DNA of 64,000 nucleotides from Gigaspora margarita. Lineage: Eukaryota > Glomeromycota > Glomeromycetes > Diversisporales > Gigasporaceae. Position numbers and translations under genes: made by a program. The first letter of the stretch is position 1, and every line of letters begins with the position of its first letter. Under the pieces are notes generated by a model. The model was not told the origin of the DNA, did no database searches, and saw only the letters and a program-made list of their open reading frames with translations. Where the stretch lies: assembly GCA_009809945.1 (NCBI GenBank), contig WTPW01000492.1, positions 312,755 through 376,754 of the forward strand. Direction: 5' to 3'. Shown here one piece after another: positions 10,571 to 23,300 of this stretch.

Positions 10571-11083
10571 TTAAAAAAATAAATTAAATTAAATTAATAA
10601 ATTAAAATAATAAAAAAAAACAAAAAAATCCTGTTTTTTGTTCTATTTTTTTGTTACATATTTCATTCTATTTTTGTCCTTTTTTTTCTTATTTCATTCT
10701 GTTTTCTTTATAAATTTAAAAAAAAATTAAACTAAAAATTAATAAAATAAAATAAAAAAAAAACTTAAAAAATAAATAAAAAATAAGGATACACATGATT
10801 GACTTAATTAGTTGATTATGAGAGTTGCCATGGTAATATGTCTCTATAAAATAACACCTATTTTGTTTTTCTTTTGCATTAATTAAATGACATATGTACA
10901 TAATACATTTTAGTACTGTATAATAAATTAATAATTCTGAGTTCTAATTTTTTGTACATTTGAAATATAATAAATTAATAATTCTGAGATCCAATTCTTA
11001 TTATTTTTTTGACCATTTGCCACTAAGGTGTGACTAATCATTGGTTGTACAAACCAGCACTGACTAATATATTTATATAAATA
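10571..11083. other. AT-rich spacer
   Basis: Contains A-rich low complexity (10570-10620, 10720-10790), a partial copy of the minisatellite tail (10640-10720) and the right arm of the composite element. A direct repeat of AATAAATTAATAATTCTGAG sits at about 10921-10990. No gene is seen. Confidence 0.35.
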
Positions 11084-11278
11084 TAGTTAGACCTCCCTAA
11101 ATGCAACTTGTTGGGACCAAACTTTTTGATAGCATGCATTTAGAAAACAATAAGAAAAATTGCATTTATAGAGATTAGAAATATATTTGGGCCAAGGCTT
11201 AAAGTTGTATTTAGAAAGGTATTGCATTTAGAGAGGTATTGTATTTAGGAGTGTTGTATTTAGGAAGGTCTTACTGTA
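11082..11278. mobile_element. 193-bp MITE, mariner/pogo type
   Basis: The body is 11084-11276. The left end reads TAGTTAGACCTCCCTAAATG and the right end in reverse complement reads CAGTAAGACCTTCCTAAATA. TA flanks both ends (11082-11083, 11277-11278). The CAGTNAGACCTCCCTAAATGC type of end is characteristic of small Tc1/mariner/pogo-like elements. The interior repeats the GCATTTAG/GTATTTAG step several times. No coding sequence. Confidence 0.65.
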
Positions 11279-13512
11279 TATTAAGTAGGAGCTTATTTGT
11301 TATACAATGATTGGTTATACTCTAGTAGCAAATCGAAGAGATTCTTATGCTTTATAGTGTTGTATTAAGAATTGATCCAATTTATTTCTAAATCAGTGAA
11401 AATTTAAATAAGATATAGGTCAATTCAAAATCAACCTAGATTGTGAAATGATATTGAACATATATATATACACTAACTTTAAGTATAGTTACAAATTCAA
11501 ATTTGTAACTAGAGATCCAAATTACCAGATTAGTTTACTTTATTTGTATTTTGATCTTTTTTTTTTATTTAATATAGATAACCTTATCTATTAATCTCTT
11601 TGTAAAATTTTCATAACATATTAATATATTAATATACATGCATATTAAGGAGTAACAATTATAAAAATTCTAGATAGCATGTTAGGCTTAGTAGTATTAT
11701 TGCAAATAGCACATATCATATTAGATTGTATATTAATATATATATGAACTTAACTTCAATAAAAAAGATAAGTTCCTTTTGACTTACTTAAAAAAGAAAA
11801 ATTTAAGTAAAAGTTTAATAAAAACATAATTTGAACAAAGGTTTAGTAAATAAGTATAATTTTAGCAAAGGTTTAGTAAGTAATTTTTGAGCAAAAGTTC
11901 AGTATATATTTTGAGGAAAGTTTATTATTTACTCTGCATTTTGTTATTATTAAATAGTTTGTTGATTATATAATAAAAAAATTTTACTTATTCTATCAAA
12001 TAGGAGTCTTTAAATTATTTCTATTCAATTTTTTGATTTCAAAATTTTAATATACAAATAAGGTTTTTTAAACTCTTCTTTATTTCTAAAATGTGCTATT
12101 TTTTTAATTCTAAAATTCTTAATCTATTATTTATTTTAAATATTGAATTATTTATTTTTATTATAATAAGAAGTTAAAAATATATAAAGCATATAAATAA
12201 ACTTTATTCTAGTTATATCTTTAAATACTAAAGCTATATAATTAATTAGTAATAAACTTATTTTAATATTAAACCAATTAAATTATTAGCTTTATTTAAC
12301 CATTTTAGACAAAAATAAAATTCTCATAGCCATTGGCTATAGCCATTGGTTAGCCAAATAACCAAGTGATATTACTGCTATTGTATATTTCCAAAAATAA
12401 GCTATCTCTCTAATTTTTTCAAAAAATTTTAAAAAATCTGTTAGCAGTTGCTATATATAAAACTCAAATTTACTAAGTAAACCTCAAAAGTGCTATTAAG
12501 TAAACTTGTTCAGGACCTCAAAATACACTTAAAATAAAAATTTGGTATTATTTGAACAACTTTTATTAGTAAATTTTTTAATTTTTCAAAAAAGTTAACA
12601 ATTCTAAATAAGCTACTACATGTTTTTTGTATAATTTTTTGCCCAAGAAAGGTATGGTGCAGCAAGTTACTTTTTAACAAAAAATTATATATATTTTAAT
12701 GAGTGTTGCTAACTTGCCCCCCTGGTGATGTTAACCACCCTATAATTTACCAATCAGGTCGCAGGATCTTGTGTAACAAAATAAAGAAAATTTTAAGAAA
12801 ACTTAAAAAAAAATCAAAAAATTACAATATCGCAAAATTTTATTACAAAAACTAGCTTTGGGCTATTAAGTAAAAGTTTTTAGCATCTAATTTTGCATAT
12901 AAATAATCCACTCTCTAACTTAATATAACCTATACCCTAACCCTAATCTTTAAAGAATAATTTTTATATAAAAAACTTTTATAAAAATAAAGGGTGGTTA
13001 AAATTTATAACTTTAACCAGGTGTTAAAATTAGTTAAATTCTATTTTAATAAACCTATAAATTTTAAGTTTTAAATATTTTTAAAAAATGTAATTGATAA
13101 AAACTATTGTTTTTCATTGGTACTTTTCAAATAAATGGTTAGAATATTTAAAAAAGTTTATAAATTAAAGTTATAAATGTCTAAAGCTATTATGCTTTCA
13201 AAATTTTGGCATTTAATATAAAAAAATTTAAAATTTTTTTATATATTTTTTTTAGCCAACCAGAATTAGTATATAACGCATTCTGATTGGCTATAAAGTA
13301 TTTATATATACCCAAATTTAGCGCATTTAATATGAAGTGACTTGGTGTATCATAGTTTATTTTTAGGGATATATAGTACTAGTAGGATCCCGAATAATCT
13401 ATGAAAGGTTATATTTGAGGATCAAAGTAAAAATTTTTTTGGTTAGCGGTTCTACTTTGGTATATATTAGCTAGATTTCAAACATTAGGTAGCAAGTTTG
13501 GTATAGCATACT
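11279..13512. other. AT-rich gene-free spacer
   Basis: No convincing gene in 2.2 kb. Partial repeat fragments are present. Near 12470-12535, ACTAAGTAAAC and AAGTAAACTTGTTCAGGACC steps are related to the tandem array at 38.3-39.5 kb. Near 13195-13300, GGCATTTAATAT and a CCAACCAGAATTAGT step resemble the subterminal sequence of the CAGTAC-ended elements at 4015-6932 and 60262-60605. GGTTAAAGTTATAAATTT-like mirrored steps occur near 12735 and 12955-13015. Boundaries could not be set. Confidence 0.35.
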
Positions 13513-13527
13513 AGTAGTACACTACTT
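13513..13527. repeat. LINE target-site duplication, 3' copy
   Basis: AGTAGTACACTACTT occurs here and again exactly at 19694-19708, bracketing the LINE. A run of 11 T (poly(A) on the minus strand) begins at its right edge. This is the expected signature of target-primed reverse transcription. Confidence 0.75.
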
Positions 13528-13712
13528 TTTTTTTTTAATGTTTAAGGTGAGACCTTGCTCTTATCTTTATTGAATTTAATTGAAACTTTTTACAATACTG
13601 GAAAAACTTTCGTTTTTTAAATCTAATGCTAAGAATAAAAGCTCAGACATATACTGAAGTAAACTACAATACTTATCTGCGGCCTAAACCTACCAGAGTG
13701 GCCAAGGCTCAC

Positions 13713-15479
13713 CTAGATTTGTGTATATATAAAAATATCAGAAGGGTGTGTAGAGTATTTGATCCATTTAATAAGCCAAGTTTCTATTTTGAGCATAGAA
13801 ATATGTGTTGTGGATTCATAGTCCTGTGTATGATTTGTTGAATGACTATTTGAATTTAGAGAGATAGCAGGAGTTGGGTGTTGTAGGTGTAATTGGTGAT
13901 TTTGAGATCTGTCAATGCAGTATGGAATCCAAATATTTGTATAGATGAGTTGGTTAATATGTAGCAAAAGTTGAATGGTGAGTGTTCTTGCAGTTTTTTG
14001 TGATACTGTATATTCACTTAGTGTGTGAATAATATCTAGTGGAATGAGACCAGTTAGGATAGAGAATAATGAGGGTTTGTTATGAGAATGATGAATTTGT
14101 AAACTATCGAGATGCATTATTTGAGTATAGAGATCATTAGCAGTTGATTGTGAAATATTCATTTTGTTGGGTTTGAGAACATGGTGCAGTGAATCTTCTA
14201 TGATTTTTAGTATAGGTTCACAGGTTGGACATATGATCCAATGTAATGCATAACTTGCTTGTTGGCATAAGTGACATTTGTTGGGATATGAAGGGTTTCT
14301 TTTGTGTAAAATGTGAGGGGAGGGGAGATCATCCATAAGTATTTTGATTCTGAATGATTTGAGTGTTGAGGACTAAAAGCTGTGTGCAAAATTTGAGATT
14401 TTTTGATTATTGTTAATATAAAGCCAGGTTGCATTCCAGCATATATGCTGGGAGATTATTGTCCATTGTTGAAATCGGTTTTGTGATGTCCAGAGTGTGA
14501 ATATGTGTGCATGGCAAACTGTTCTGACACTGCGACGAATAGGAAGTTCCATAGGAAGATTGTCAATTGAGAGTGTAAATTGAGTATTGTAGATATTGTT
14601 GAAGTTAAAAAGAAGGTATGGAGCAATTTGGTGGCTGTGTGCTAGTTGGTCTGCTTTGTTGTTGAATTCATTGTCTTGATGTGCAGTGACTTTATAGAAA
14701 GTGATATTGAGATTATAAGATTTAATAAAATTTAGTAAAGTGTTCCAAATGGACCCGTAAGGAGTATTTAGAATATTTGGTGGTTGGGATATTGGCTTAT
14801 TATTTGTAAGGTTGTTATATTTGGAAATTACTGATTGAGAGTCTGTAAAGATTTGGATTGAGCAGTTTCTAGAAGCAGTGCTAATAGCAGATAGGATTGC
14901 TACTAGCTCAGCTTTGAAGGAACATAGCCAAAATTTAATTTGTGCCTGGAAGGTGTGTGTAATTGTTTGGTTTTCTAATTGTATCCAGCCTATTCCCATA
15001 GAACATTAGGAATTTCCCAGATTAAGAACTGATCCATCAGTGTAGAATGTAAGTTCTGTTAGATTGCTATTGTAATTAGCAATAAGTTGTAAAGTATCTA
15101 GTGCAGTACTAGGGTGAAATATAGAAGGAATTTGAGGTATAGAGATAATAAGGTTTGGTGGTAGCAGTATATGTATAGGGTTTCTAATTGCAATTGAGTA
15201 GATGAGGTCCAGGTGATTTGCATTGAGGTTAATTGTTTTATCGGAATTAATTCTACCAAAAAATTTTGTGGCATGACTTGTAGGTATAAGTATAGTACAT
15301 TTGTTTGCGATGATATTAGAATTTAGTGAGCAACTAGTGCATGGAGATGTAGTAATAGAGGGAGTAGGATATAAGCATATAAATTGTGTTTCAATAGAGC
15401 TTTTCCAGTGTGTTATTAGTGTAAAGTCAGAGTTAGTTGGTCTATGCCGTGATTTGCCAAGAATAATTTGGTTGCTCAA
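13713..15479 (-). pseudogene. LINE RNase H domain and C-terminal zinc knuckle
   Basis: One frame with two stops (near 15003 and 14370). RNase H residues are all present: YTDGS near 15025-15045, AELVA near 14897-14920, FTDSQS near 14833-14856, and AHQDN...ADQLAHS near 14633-14690. After the second stop the C-terminal region shows CHLC then HWIICPTC (14207-14285), the usual zinc knuckle of these LINEs. It continues for about 160 residues to the stop at 13713. The 3' UTR (13537-13712) leads into the poly(A) tail. A complete catalytic set in a stop-bearing copy suggests a recently active family. Confidence 0.8.
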
Positions 15480-15607
15480 GAGAATAATAAGTCATGGCTT
15501 GGTATGTCTAGAAAAGTGTCCTGTTGTATAACTATAATAGTTGCTTTGGGGCAGCTGGAAATGTTGGTGGAGAGTGCGTTCGTATAAATGACTAGTAGTT
15601 TGGTCCT

Positions 15608-17989
15608 CTAGATATGTGAACCATAGAGGTATTCTCCCTTTTGGTATTTTGTTGAGTCTTGGTGAGATGTGTTTCTAGTCCAGTAAGCAAGAATTGTCAA
15701 AGAGGTAAGTTGGTCCAAAAACAAAAGATAATGGTGTCGAATTTGCTTTTTAAAAGTTGAATACTTTGGATGTGATGATAAGAGAGATTCCAATGAAATG
15801 TTTCCTTCCTTGATTGTATAGGGAATACTATAGCTAGGATTAGGATTAATTGTCCAACCAAGATGTTTGAACAATTGGATAATTTTGAAATTGGTTGTTT
15901 GTTTGTTAGGTCCATCAATAATAGGATTGGAATGTGAAAAGATGCTAGTAGTGGACCAGAGATTGTTTTGGATCTGCTGGATGCGAATATGCAAAGATGT
16001 TCCAAGTAGGTTATTGTCATTAAGGTGTTTAACAAAGTTTGAGATATGATGTTGGAGTTGGATATCCCAAATATTTTTGATATTATATAACTGAGGATGG
16101 ATTAGAGTGCTAGTAGGAATAGTACGGCTGAGTTTGGCTTTATGTTTGATTAACCCTATATATTGAGTAAGAATTTTGTTGCAAACTGATCTACTGACTA
16201 CAATATTTTGTAGCCGGTATTCAATAGTTGGAATAATAACAGTATTGATAATGTATCATGCTTGAGTATCAGTAATAAGTTTTGTTTTAGCAATATTAAT
16301 AAGTTGTGAGGATTCTGCAATTATAAGTTGTGTTTGTTTGATTTGTTTATTATTTAGTGTAAACTGACATCCAAGAAACTTGAAAGGTTGGTCTGCTGGC
16401 CATAATGGGAGAGTTTGGTTGTTGTATATGAGAGGGTTGTAGTTGGTGCTTTTGCAATTGGTTGTAAGTATGGATTTGGATGGGTTAACTTGTATATTAG
16501 CCATAGTATAAAAGGATTCTGCAATAGATAGTATAATAGCAAGCTCTGCTTGGGATGATGCAATCCATAGTGTATCATCCATGTATGCTAGTACAGAACA
16601 TTTGGCTTTAGCCTTATCAGTTGTATTGTTTTTAAGGTTTGTAATCCATGTTGTTTCAATTGTATATTCTGGTGAGTTAGAGTAAATATAGGATATAAGT
16701 GGATCATAATAGATCCGCCATAAAAGGGGTGTAATGGTTTCACCCTGGTCAATGCCATTCTGTACTTGATAAGATGAAGTAAGACCCAGATTAGTAATAA
16801 CTGTATTTTGCCTGTCTTCAAGTAAATTAATAAGTATGTTAATGATACTAGGAGGTAGTAAAAGGCGTAAAAGGGAGTGTTGGATAAGAGTAAAGTTTAC
16901 AGAATCGTAAGCTTTGCTCATATCCTGAGACAACAGCCATATGTCTTTGTAGTTGCAATTAGCATCTTCAATTAGGTTGTTGAGAATGTGGATTGGATTG
17001 GATGTGCTATTGCCAGGTAAAGCAACATAATTGAATGGTGATAGTATAGGATATTGTGAAAAGATATNATTAAGTCTGTTAGTTNAGATTTTGGTATACA
17101 GTTTTNNAAAGTGCTCAATAAGACTAATAGGCNGAGTAAGGTTGAGGTTGCCATCAAAAGCATTTTTTTTAGGAATAGGTAATATTCTGCTATGTTTCCA
17201 GGATTTGGGGATGCATCCTGTAAGTAGGCATTGATTAAATAGTACTGTTATTGTAGTAATACAAGAGGAGCTGATATGTTTTATCATTTNATAGCTNATG
17301 CCTNTGGGGCCACAAGCTTTGCCATTTGGAAGACTAGCAATTGTTTGNGTGATCTCATTGTCAGTGATANGAAGCATAAGAGAGTTGTANNAGTTAGGAT
17401 TAATATGATCNAGTGGAAGATAATGCTGGTACCAAAATTGGTCAAAAAGTGTTTGATTAATAGGTCTGTAAGCTGTCCAGTTGTAAAAGTGTGATTGAAT
17501 ATGTTGTTTGATCATATAAGGGTCTGTAATAAGTTGGTCTGCTAGCTTGATATTAGAAAAATGAATAGGAGGTTGATATCTGTCAAGAATATTGTTGATG
17601 GTCTGAGAGGGTTTGAAAATAAGTGTTTCACATCTTTTTTCTGAGGCCTGGTTAATTTGTTGTTGTAAAAGTAAAGAATATTCAAGATAATATGCATGAT
17701 ATAGTTGTTTCCAAGTATTATATGCCTGCTCGAGCCAGATTTGGATATGAGTATAATCTAGTGATGGAAGAGAGATAAGATTGCATTTGGTATATGAATT
17801 AATAATACTAATATTTGAGTTAATGTGGGGTAAATAGAGATTAGTATTATTTCTAATGATTTTAATAAGATGTCCAAGTTTTTTGAGTCCAATATGGAGT
17901 GCAGTACAGTGTGGGTATATGTATGGTTGTAGCTGCGTTTTTTGCATTTTTTGTTGGGTATTGTTTGCATCGCTGCTTGTATAATACAT
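15608..17989 (-). pseudogene. LINE reverse transcriptase domain
   Basis: Open from 17989 to a TGA at about 16254, then in the same frame to 15608. RT blocks appear in order: PNGKACGP (fingers), PISL, a SQDMSKAYDSV motif A with catalytic Asp near 16900-16930, NGIDQGETITPLLW motif B, AYMDDT motif C near 16572-16592 with both Asp present, NPSKS, and FLGCQF near 16365-16385. Motif C is YMDD rather than the more usual YADD. Several X residues come from N bases at 17068-17411. The thumb and connection (INTVIIPTIEYRL) follow after the TGA. One frameshift separates it from the RNase H part. Confidence 0.85.
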
Positions 17990-19693
17990 TGCTGTATTTT
18001 GTGCCAGGTAGTATTAATGTTCTCTTGTATGTCTGTAGATGGGAGAATTTTGTGTTGTGTGAATAAGTGAGTAGTAAGTTCTGTGAATTCGGACCATTGG
18101 TCTAAGGACATAGATTTGTAATTAAAAATTCTACGGCTGATGCCAGTATGAAATCGAGGGTTTTTATAGTATGCATAAGAGAATGTCCAGGATGTAGTAA
18201 GGATAAGATGATCACTAAGGGTGCTAGTGCGGCTATTGTCAAGTTTGTATGAAAGAAGGAATTGAATATTGAAAGAATCAGTCCATATATAATCAATTCT
18301 GCTGTTCTGTGAGTTGTTTGACCATGTGTAATGTGTGTTATTAAAGTGTGCTCCAATATCAAACATGCTAGTACGGTGCAAAAAGTTAATAAGTTTATAT
18401 TTTGCTGAAAAACTAGTATTATTATCTTGTGTATTAAAGTCACCAATAATAATAGGATGAAGATTAAGTTGTCATGCTTGAAGGATCTATTTAATAATTG
18501 TATTTTGGGTTTGGTTTCTTTTAGTCATATCAGTAGAAGAGAAATATACTGAAATAATGCATAGTTTGATATTGCCTTTGAAGAAAAGATCTAGAGCAAT
18601 AGCCCCACCTGCATGTATATGACAGCTATGTACATGTGGTTTAAGATAGTTGCAGATTATAATTGCAGTTCCTTCTGCAGAGCTGTCTGAGTTAGCCCAG
18701 TAGTAGGTGTATAAGTTGTTATTGCAGAAAGAGAGTTTTGTTTTGTGTGAAATTTTGGTTTCTGTGATGCCTGCAATAGAATTGTTATAATTAATACAGT
18801 AGTCTTGCTAGGCTTGTCTTTTGGAGGCTGCATTAAAGTCTCTAACATTGTGTGTAGTGATATTAAGATGTAGATGGTTAGGGTTGGGTTCTGGTAGAGT
18901 TTGGATACTAGAAGCAGTTGAATTGTAGTTTGAAGTGTTTAATGTTGGATTGCTTGATTTGAGTAAGGCTTTATAAAAGAGATGGAAATCTTCAAAGGGT
19001 ACAAAGAAGTGATTAGGTAAAAGAAACTCTTGTGGTAAATATATATGTGCTTCTTCAAAAACATAGTCAATTCTGCTATATTTAATAGAAATTCTAATGT
19101 TCTGTTGTGTATAAAACATTGGATATTCCTCTTGTAAATAAGTTAAAAAGGAGCCAACAGTTTGTGGTGAAGGTAAAGATTGTAATCTATGATAGTATAA
19201 AAATTTGTTAAAGCAAGTTAATGGGTCATAGAACTCAAGTGGATTGGGATAAAAGTTGATATTTGTTCTTTCAGTAGTATCATTATGTGCAGTTGATGTA
19301 TTGGAATCATTATCAGAGTTATCTGATAGCAATTCATATTCATTATATATCTCTTGTTCTATAAAGTGAGTAGGATTATGTTGTTGTATAGGTNANAATT
19401 CATTATNAGGATAATTTGGTAATAGATTGTTGTTAATATTAGAGAGTAATATCTCAGAGGGAGATGATGATATGGATTCTGAGATATTTAGTGTGTTGTC
19501 TTCTANAGNGATCACNGTATGCCNNGCTTGCACGGCTCNNCAAGATTCAAAAGTCCTCTGATTAAACGTTAGAAAACTGTCATTATCTAAATCTTCCGGG
19601 TAAATAGGCTTTACCACCTGCCTACTTACATCATTTTCTTCACTAACTACTAAGGGTGTATCTTTTAGAGAAGTGGTGGCTGCATCTATGGGG
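17930..19693 (-). pseudogene. LINE N-terminal extension and APE endonuclease domain
   Basis: The frame is shared from the 5' end down to about 17930. The first part (19690-18870) is a low-similarity, Ser/Asn/acid-rich extension without a visible zinc finger. The endonuclease follows with recognisable blocks: THNVRDFN near 18840-18862, ITETK near 18753-18776 (catalytic Glu), GDFN near 18433-18450 (catalytic Asp/Asn), HYTWSN then RIDYIW near 18290-18340, and SDH near 18206-18217 (catalytic His pair). It is interrupted by TAG at 18808-18810 and by TAG and TGA near 18470-18492. The key catalytic residues remain, so decay seems recent. The continuation shifts frame near 17930. Confidence 0.8.
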
Positions 19694-19708
19694 AGTAGTA
19701 CACTACTT
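19694..19708. repeat. LINE target-site duplication, 5' copy
   Basis: AGTAGTACACTACTT, identical to 13513-13527. It marks the 5' boundary of the LINE at 19693. Confidence 0.75.
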
Positions 19709-19746
19709 AAAGCCACTAATGTCTTAAAGTTATTAATAAATTTCAT
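19694..19746 (-). pseudogene. N-terminal signal-peptide-like coding start interrupted by the LINE
   Basis: ATG at 19746 starts MKFINNFKTLVALSSVLL, a typical secretory signal: short basic start, then a hydrophobic core. SSVLL is encoded by the 15-bp target duplication, so this segment lies outside the LINE and belongs to the target. Past the other duplication copy (13513 downward) the frame continues VCYTKLAT and then stops, so the pre-insertion product was either a very short peptide or had an intron nearby. The gene's identity is unknown. The LINE itself happens to be open in frame with this start. Confidence 0.45.
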
Positions 19747-20306
19747 AAAATAATAGTTTATTTTATAAAAAGGTCTAAAATATATAATAGTTAAAAAATT
19801 ATAATTAGTTATATAATAAAAATTTAACTTATAATATAAGCTTTGTGCAATAATAATAGAAAATTATTACTATTTAGTAATTCATATAAGATCTTTGATT
19901 TTTAACCAAGATTTTAAAAAATTTTTTATTAAATATATTTTTTTAAAAAATTAATTGATTTGTAACTATAGGTTATAGTAACTATAACTAAAATTAGATA
20001 TAATGTAACTATTAAAACAAATATTCTATAAGAATAAAACTGTGCAATTAATATTAGGGTTAGAGTGAGACTTAGATTAAAGAAGGCTATATTTTTATTA
20101 AAATTTGGAAAAAAAGTTTTTTGTTAGAAGCCGAAAGGTAGTTTCATATGTGAAATTTTGATTTAAAAGCAATTTTTAGCAAAATGAATATTTGTTTTAA
20201 CTTTTTAAATGCATAATATTATATCTGATCTTTGAATTTGATTGGCTTGATTTGGATGCAGTTACTATAACCACAGTTACAAAACAATTAATCCTTTTTT
20301 AAATTA
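19747..20306. other. AT-rich spacer upstream of the interrupted coding start
   Basis: No gene and no bounded repeat were recognised in about 560 bp. A possible promoter for the interrupted minus-strand gene would lie here, but no element could be assigned with confidence. Confidence 0.3.
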
Positions 20307-23300
20307 GGGAATAGCTATTTACACTATGAATTTTTGCTATTTGCACTATAGTACAATATAGATTACTTTGATTTTGTCACTTAAATATTTTAACTTTTAA
20401 AAACTTTTTTTAAAATTATTTCATGAGTTCTTAATCAAATTTAATAAAACTTTTTTATTTAAATTCTATGGATTTATAGAATTAAAATAAAAAATTTTCA
20501 TCGAATTTGGTCAAGAACTCATAGAGATATCTTTGATAAAAGTTTCTTATACAATTTTAATGCAGCTTCTTTATAACAGATAATATTGTTTTTTCAAAAT
20601 AACCCACAATTTGATGATAATTTACAAAATATTCTGTCAAGCTAATCTAAAATCATCTACTAATCAAACCTGTAGCACATATCTTCAACTTGTAGAATCT
20701 TAATTTTTATAGAAAAATATTAGAAACTTGTAGAAATATTAATGCATAATGCTTTTGCAGAATTTTTTTTCAAATTTGACTGCTTCTGAAAGGATTTTCT
20801 TTAAATGAACTCTTAAAAATGCTACTAAGTAAGTAGATTTTTTAGATATTTAAAAGTTTACTATAAAAATTCAGCTTAAAAGAATCAATATTGATATAGA
20901 TATTTAGATTTTTCATTTTGCAACTAGATTCAGGTTTTTTATATAAACAATTTTGGCATATATATATATTTTTAGAAATAGAAAAATCTTTTATCAAAGA
21001 TATCTTTACACATTCTTGAACAAATTTGATAAAAATTTTTTATGTTAATTCTACAAATATATAGAATTCAAATAAAAAAATTTTTACAAATTTGGTCAAG
21101 AACTCGTGAAGATAACTTTGATGAAGGATTCTTCTATTTCTAAAAATATATAATTACAAAGAAGCTGTACTGAAAAAAAAGCTATATAATATGAATATTT
21201 AACCAAATAATTTGAATTTATAGAAAGCAAAATTTTAACCTATTCTCTATTAATTTTGTTAGTACACAATCAGTTCCAATTATTTTCCTAACACAAACTT
21301 TCTAGACATTTCATTTGCCCGACAAACCTTTTTCTGACATATTATTTTCCCAACAATGCATATTTCCTGACAGTATTAGATTCCTGACATATGAGTTTCC
21401 TGACATATCACTTTTCTGACTATATCCATTTCCCGACAGTATCCTTTTCCCGACAGTAATCTTTTCCCGACAGTATGCTTTTCTCGACAGTAGCTTTCCC
21501 GAAAATATTAATTTCCTGACAGTACACTTTCCTGACAGTACCTTACCCTTTCCTGACAGTAACTTTTCTGAAAGTATCCTTTCAATGTCGAAACTAGTGA
21601 TTGTACCCTAGCCCACATTAGGTTAGGGTTAGGGTTAGTTCCAGTCAATTTTTGTTAGATTTTATTTTTAAGGTACTGTCGGAAAAAGATACTGTCGAGA
21701 AAATAATACTGTCGGAAAAGAATACTGTCGGGAAAAGAATACTGTAAGGAAAAGAATACTGTCAGGAAAATAATACTGTCGGGAAATAGATATATAAGAA
21801 AAGTGATATGTCGAGAAACTTTTATGTCGGGAATCTAATACTGTCCAAAAAAAGATATTGTCGGGAAAGTGATATGTCAGAAAAAGGTTTGTTGGGCAAA
21901 TGAATTGTCGGGAAAGCTTGTGTCGAGAAAATAATATAAACCCGTACACAATAGCTTGTTTCATTTGAACTTGTGAAAATCAAGATTGGGTACTATAAGT
22001 TTTTTATCCTTTTTATTACAGAGAAATTCGAATCTAGAAGTAAAAAAGAAAAATCCAATTATCTCTTTCATATTAATCCATTTGAGTTGATATTTTTATA
22101 GTAGATTCTTGAATATCTAAGAAATCTACTTTTTATAGCATTTTTGAGGTTTTATTTAAAGAAAATCCTTTCAGAAGCAGTCAAATTCAAGAATAAATTC
22201 TGCAATAACATTATGCATCTAAATTTACAAAAACATTAATATCTCTATGAGTTTCTAATATTTTTCTATAAAAATTGAGATTCTACAAGTTAACGATATG
22301 CGCTAAAAGTGTGATTAATAAAAGCTTTTAGATTAGAAAGAAGCTGCATTGAAATAGTTTACAGAAACTTTCATCAAAGATATCTTCATGATTTCTTGAC
22401 CAAATTCAATGAAAATTTTTTTATTTGAATTCTATATATTTGTATAATTAAAAAAAATTTTTTATCAAATTTGGTGAAGAACTTGTAGAGATATCTTTGA
22501 TAAAAGATTTTTCATTTTTAAAAAACATATATCATGTGCCAAAATTATTTACAAGAGAAATCTGAATCTAGTTGTGAAACAAAAAAAATCTAAAGTTCTC
22601 TATTAATATTGCTCTGTTTTGACTAAAAAGACTCTTGATTATCTAAGAAATCTACTTACTTAGTAGCATTTTGATCTTTTATTTAATAAAAATCCATTTG
22701 GAAGTAGTTAGAATTCGAGAGAAAATTCTGCAAAAACATTATGCATCTGAATTTACAAAAATATTAATATTTCTACGAGTTTCTAATATTTTTTTATAAA
22801 AATTGAGATTCTACAAGTCGAAAATATGTGCTACAAGTTTGATTAATAAAAATTTTTAGGTTAGCTAAACAGAATATTTAGTAAATTATCATCGAATTAT
22901 AGGTTATTTTGAAAAACAAAAAAAAACATTACAAAGAAGCTGTATTGAAATTGTTTATAGGACTTTTATCAAAGATATCTCCATGAGTTCTTTACCAAAT
23001 TTAATAAAAATTTTTTATTTGAATTCTATATATTTTTAGAATTAAAATAAAAATTTTCATTGAATTTGGTCAAGAACTCATAGAGATATCTTTGATAAAA
23101 ATTTTTTCTATTTTTAATAATATATATCGCATGCCAAAATTGTTTACAAAAGAAACCTGAATCTAGTTACAAAATGAAAAATCTAAATATCTCCATCAAT
23201 ATTGATCTATTTGGGCAAAAATTTTTATAGTAAACTCTTGAATACCTAATAAATCTACTTACTTAGTAGTGTTTCTGACATTTATATAAAGAAAATCCTT

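Larger units (their letters stand above)
8450..10880. mobile_element. Composite TIR element with minisatellite and foldback inside
   Basis: The left arm (about 8450-8489 continuing at 8826-8875 after a hAT insertion) contains AAAAAGAAAATAG, GTTATGGCAACCC and ATGATCAACCAATTA. The right arm (about 10795-10880) read in reverse complement contains AAAAACAAAATAGG, CCATGGCAACTCT and ATAATCAACTAATTA. The arms are diverged, so the boundaries are approximate and no target duplication is evident. Between them lie a T-rich minisatellite and a large foldback. The architecture parallels the element at 4015-6932. Confidence 0.4.
13528..19693 (-). mobile_element. Non-LTR retrotransposon (LINE), nearly full length, EN-RT-RNase H
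   Basis: A 6.2-kb minus-strand LINE with a poly(A) tail at its low-coordinate end and exact 15-bp target duplications. One long coding path runs through an N-terminal extension, an APE-type endonuclease, a reverse transcriptase, an RNase H domain and a C-terminal zinc knuckle. The path is broken by about six in-frame stops and two frameshifts (near 17930 and 15500-15600). Isolated N characters occur only in two stretches (17068-17411 and 19394-19540), suggesting unresolved variation between similar copies. Domain order fits RNase-H-bearing fungal LINE clades (Tad/I-like), but the clade was not resolved. Confidence 0.85.

Noticed and set aside
21618..21650. TTAGGGTTAGGG-like sequence suggesting an interstitial telomere
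   Set aside because: Only two to three units are present. The same GTTAGGGTT steps occur inside foldback elements near 26935 and 40624, so this is part of the element spacer and gives no evidence for a telomere relic.
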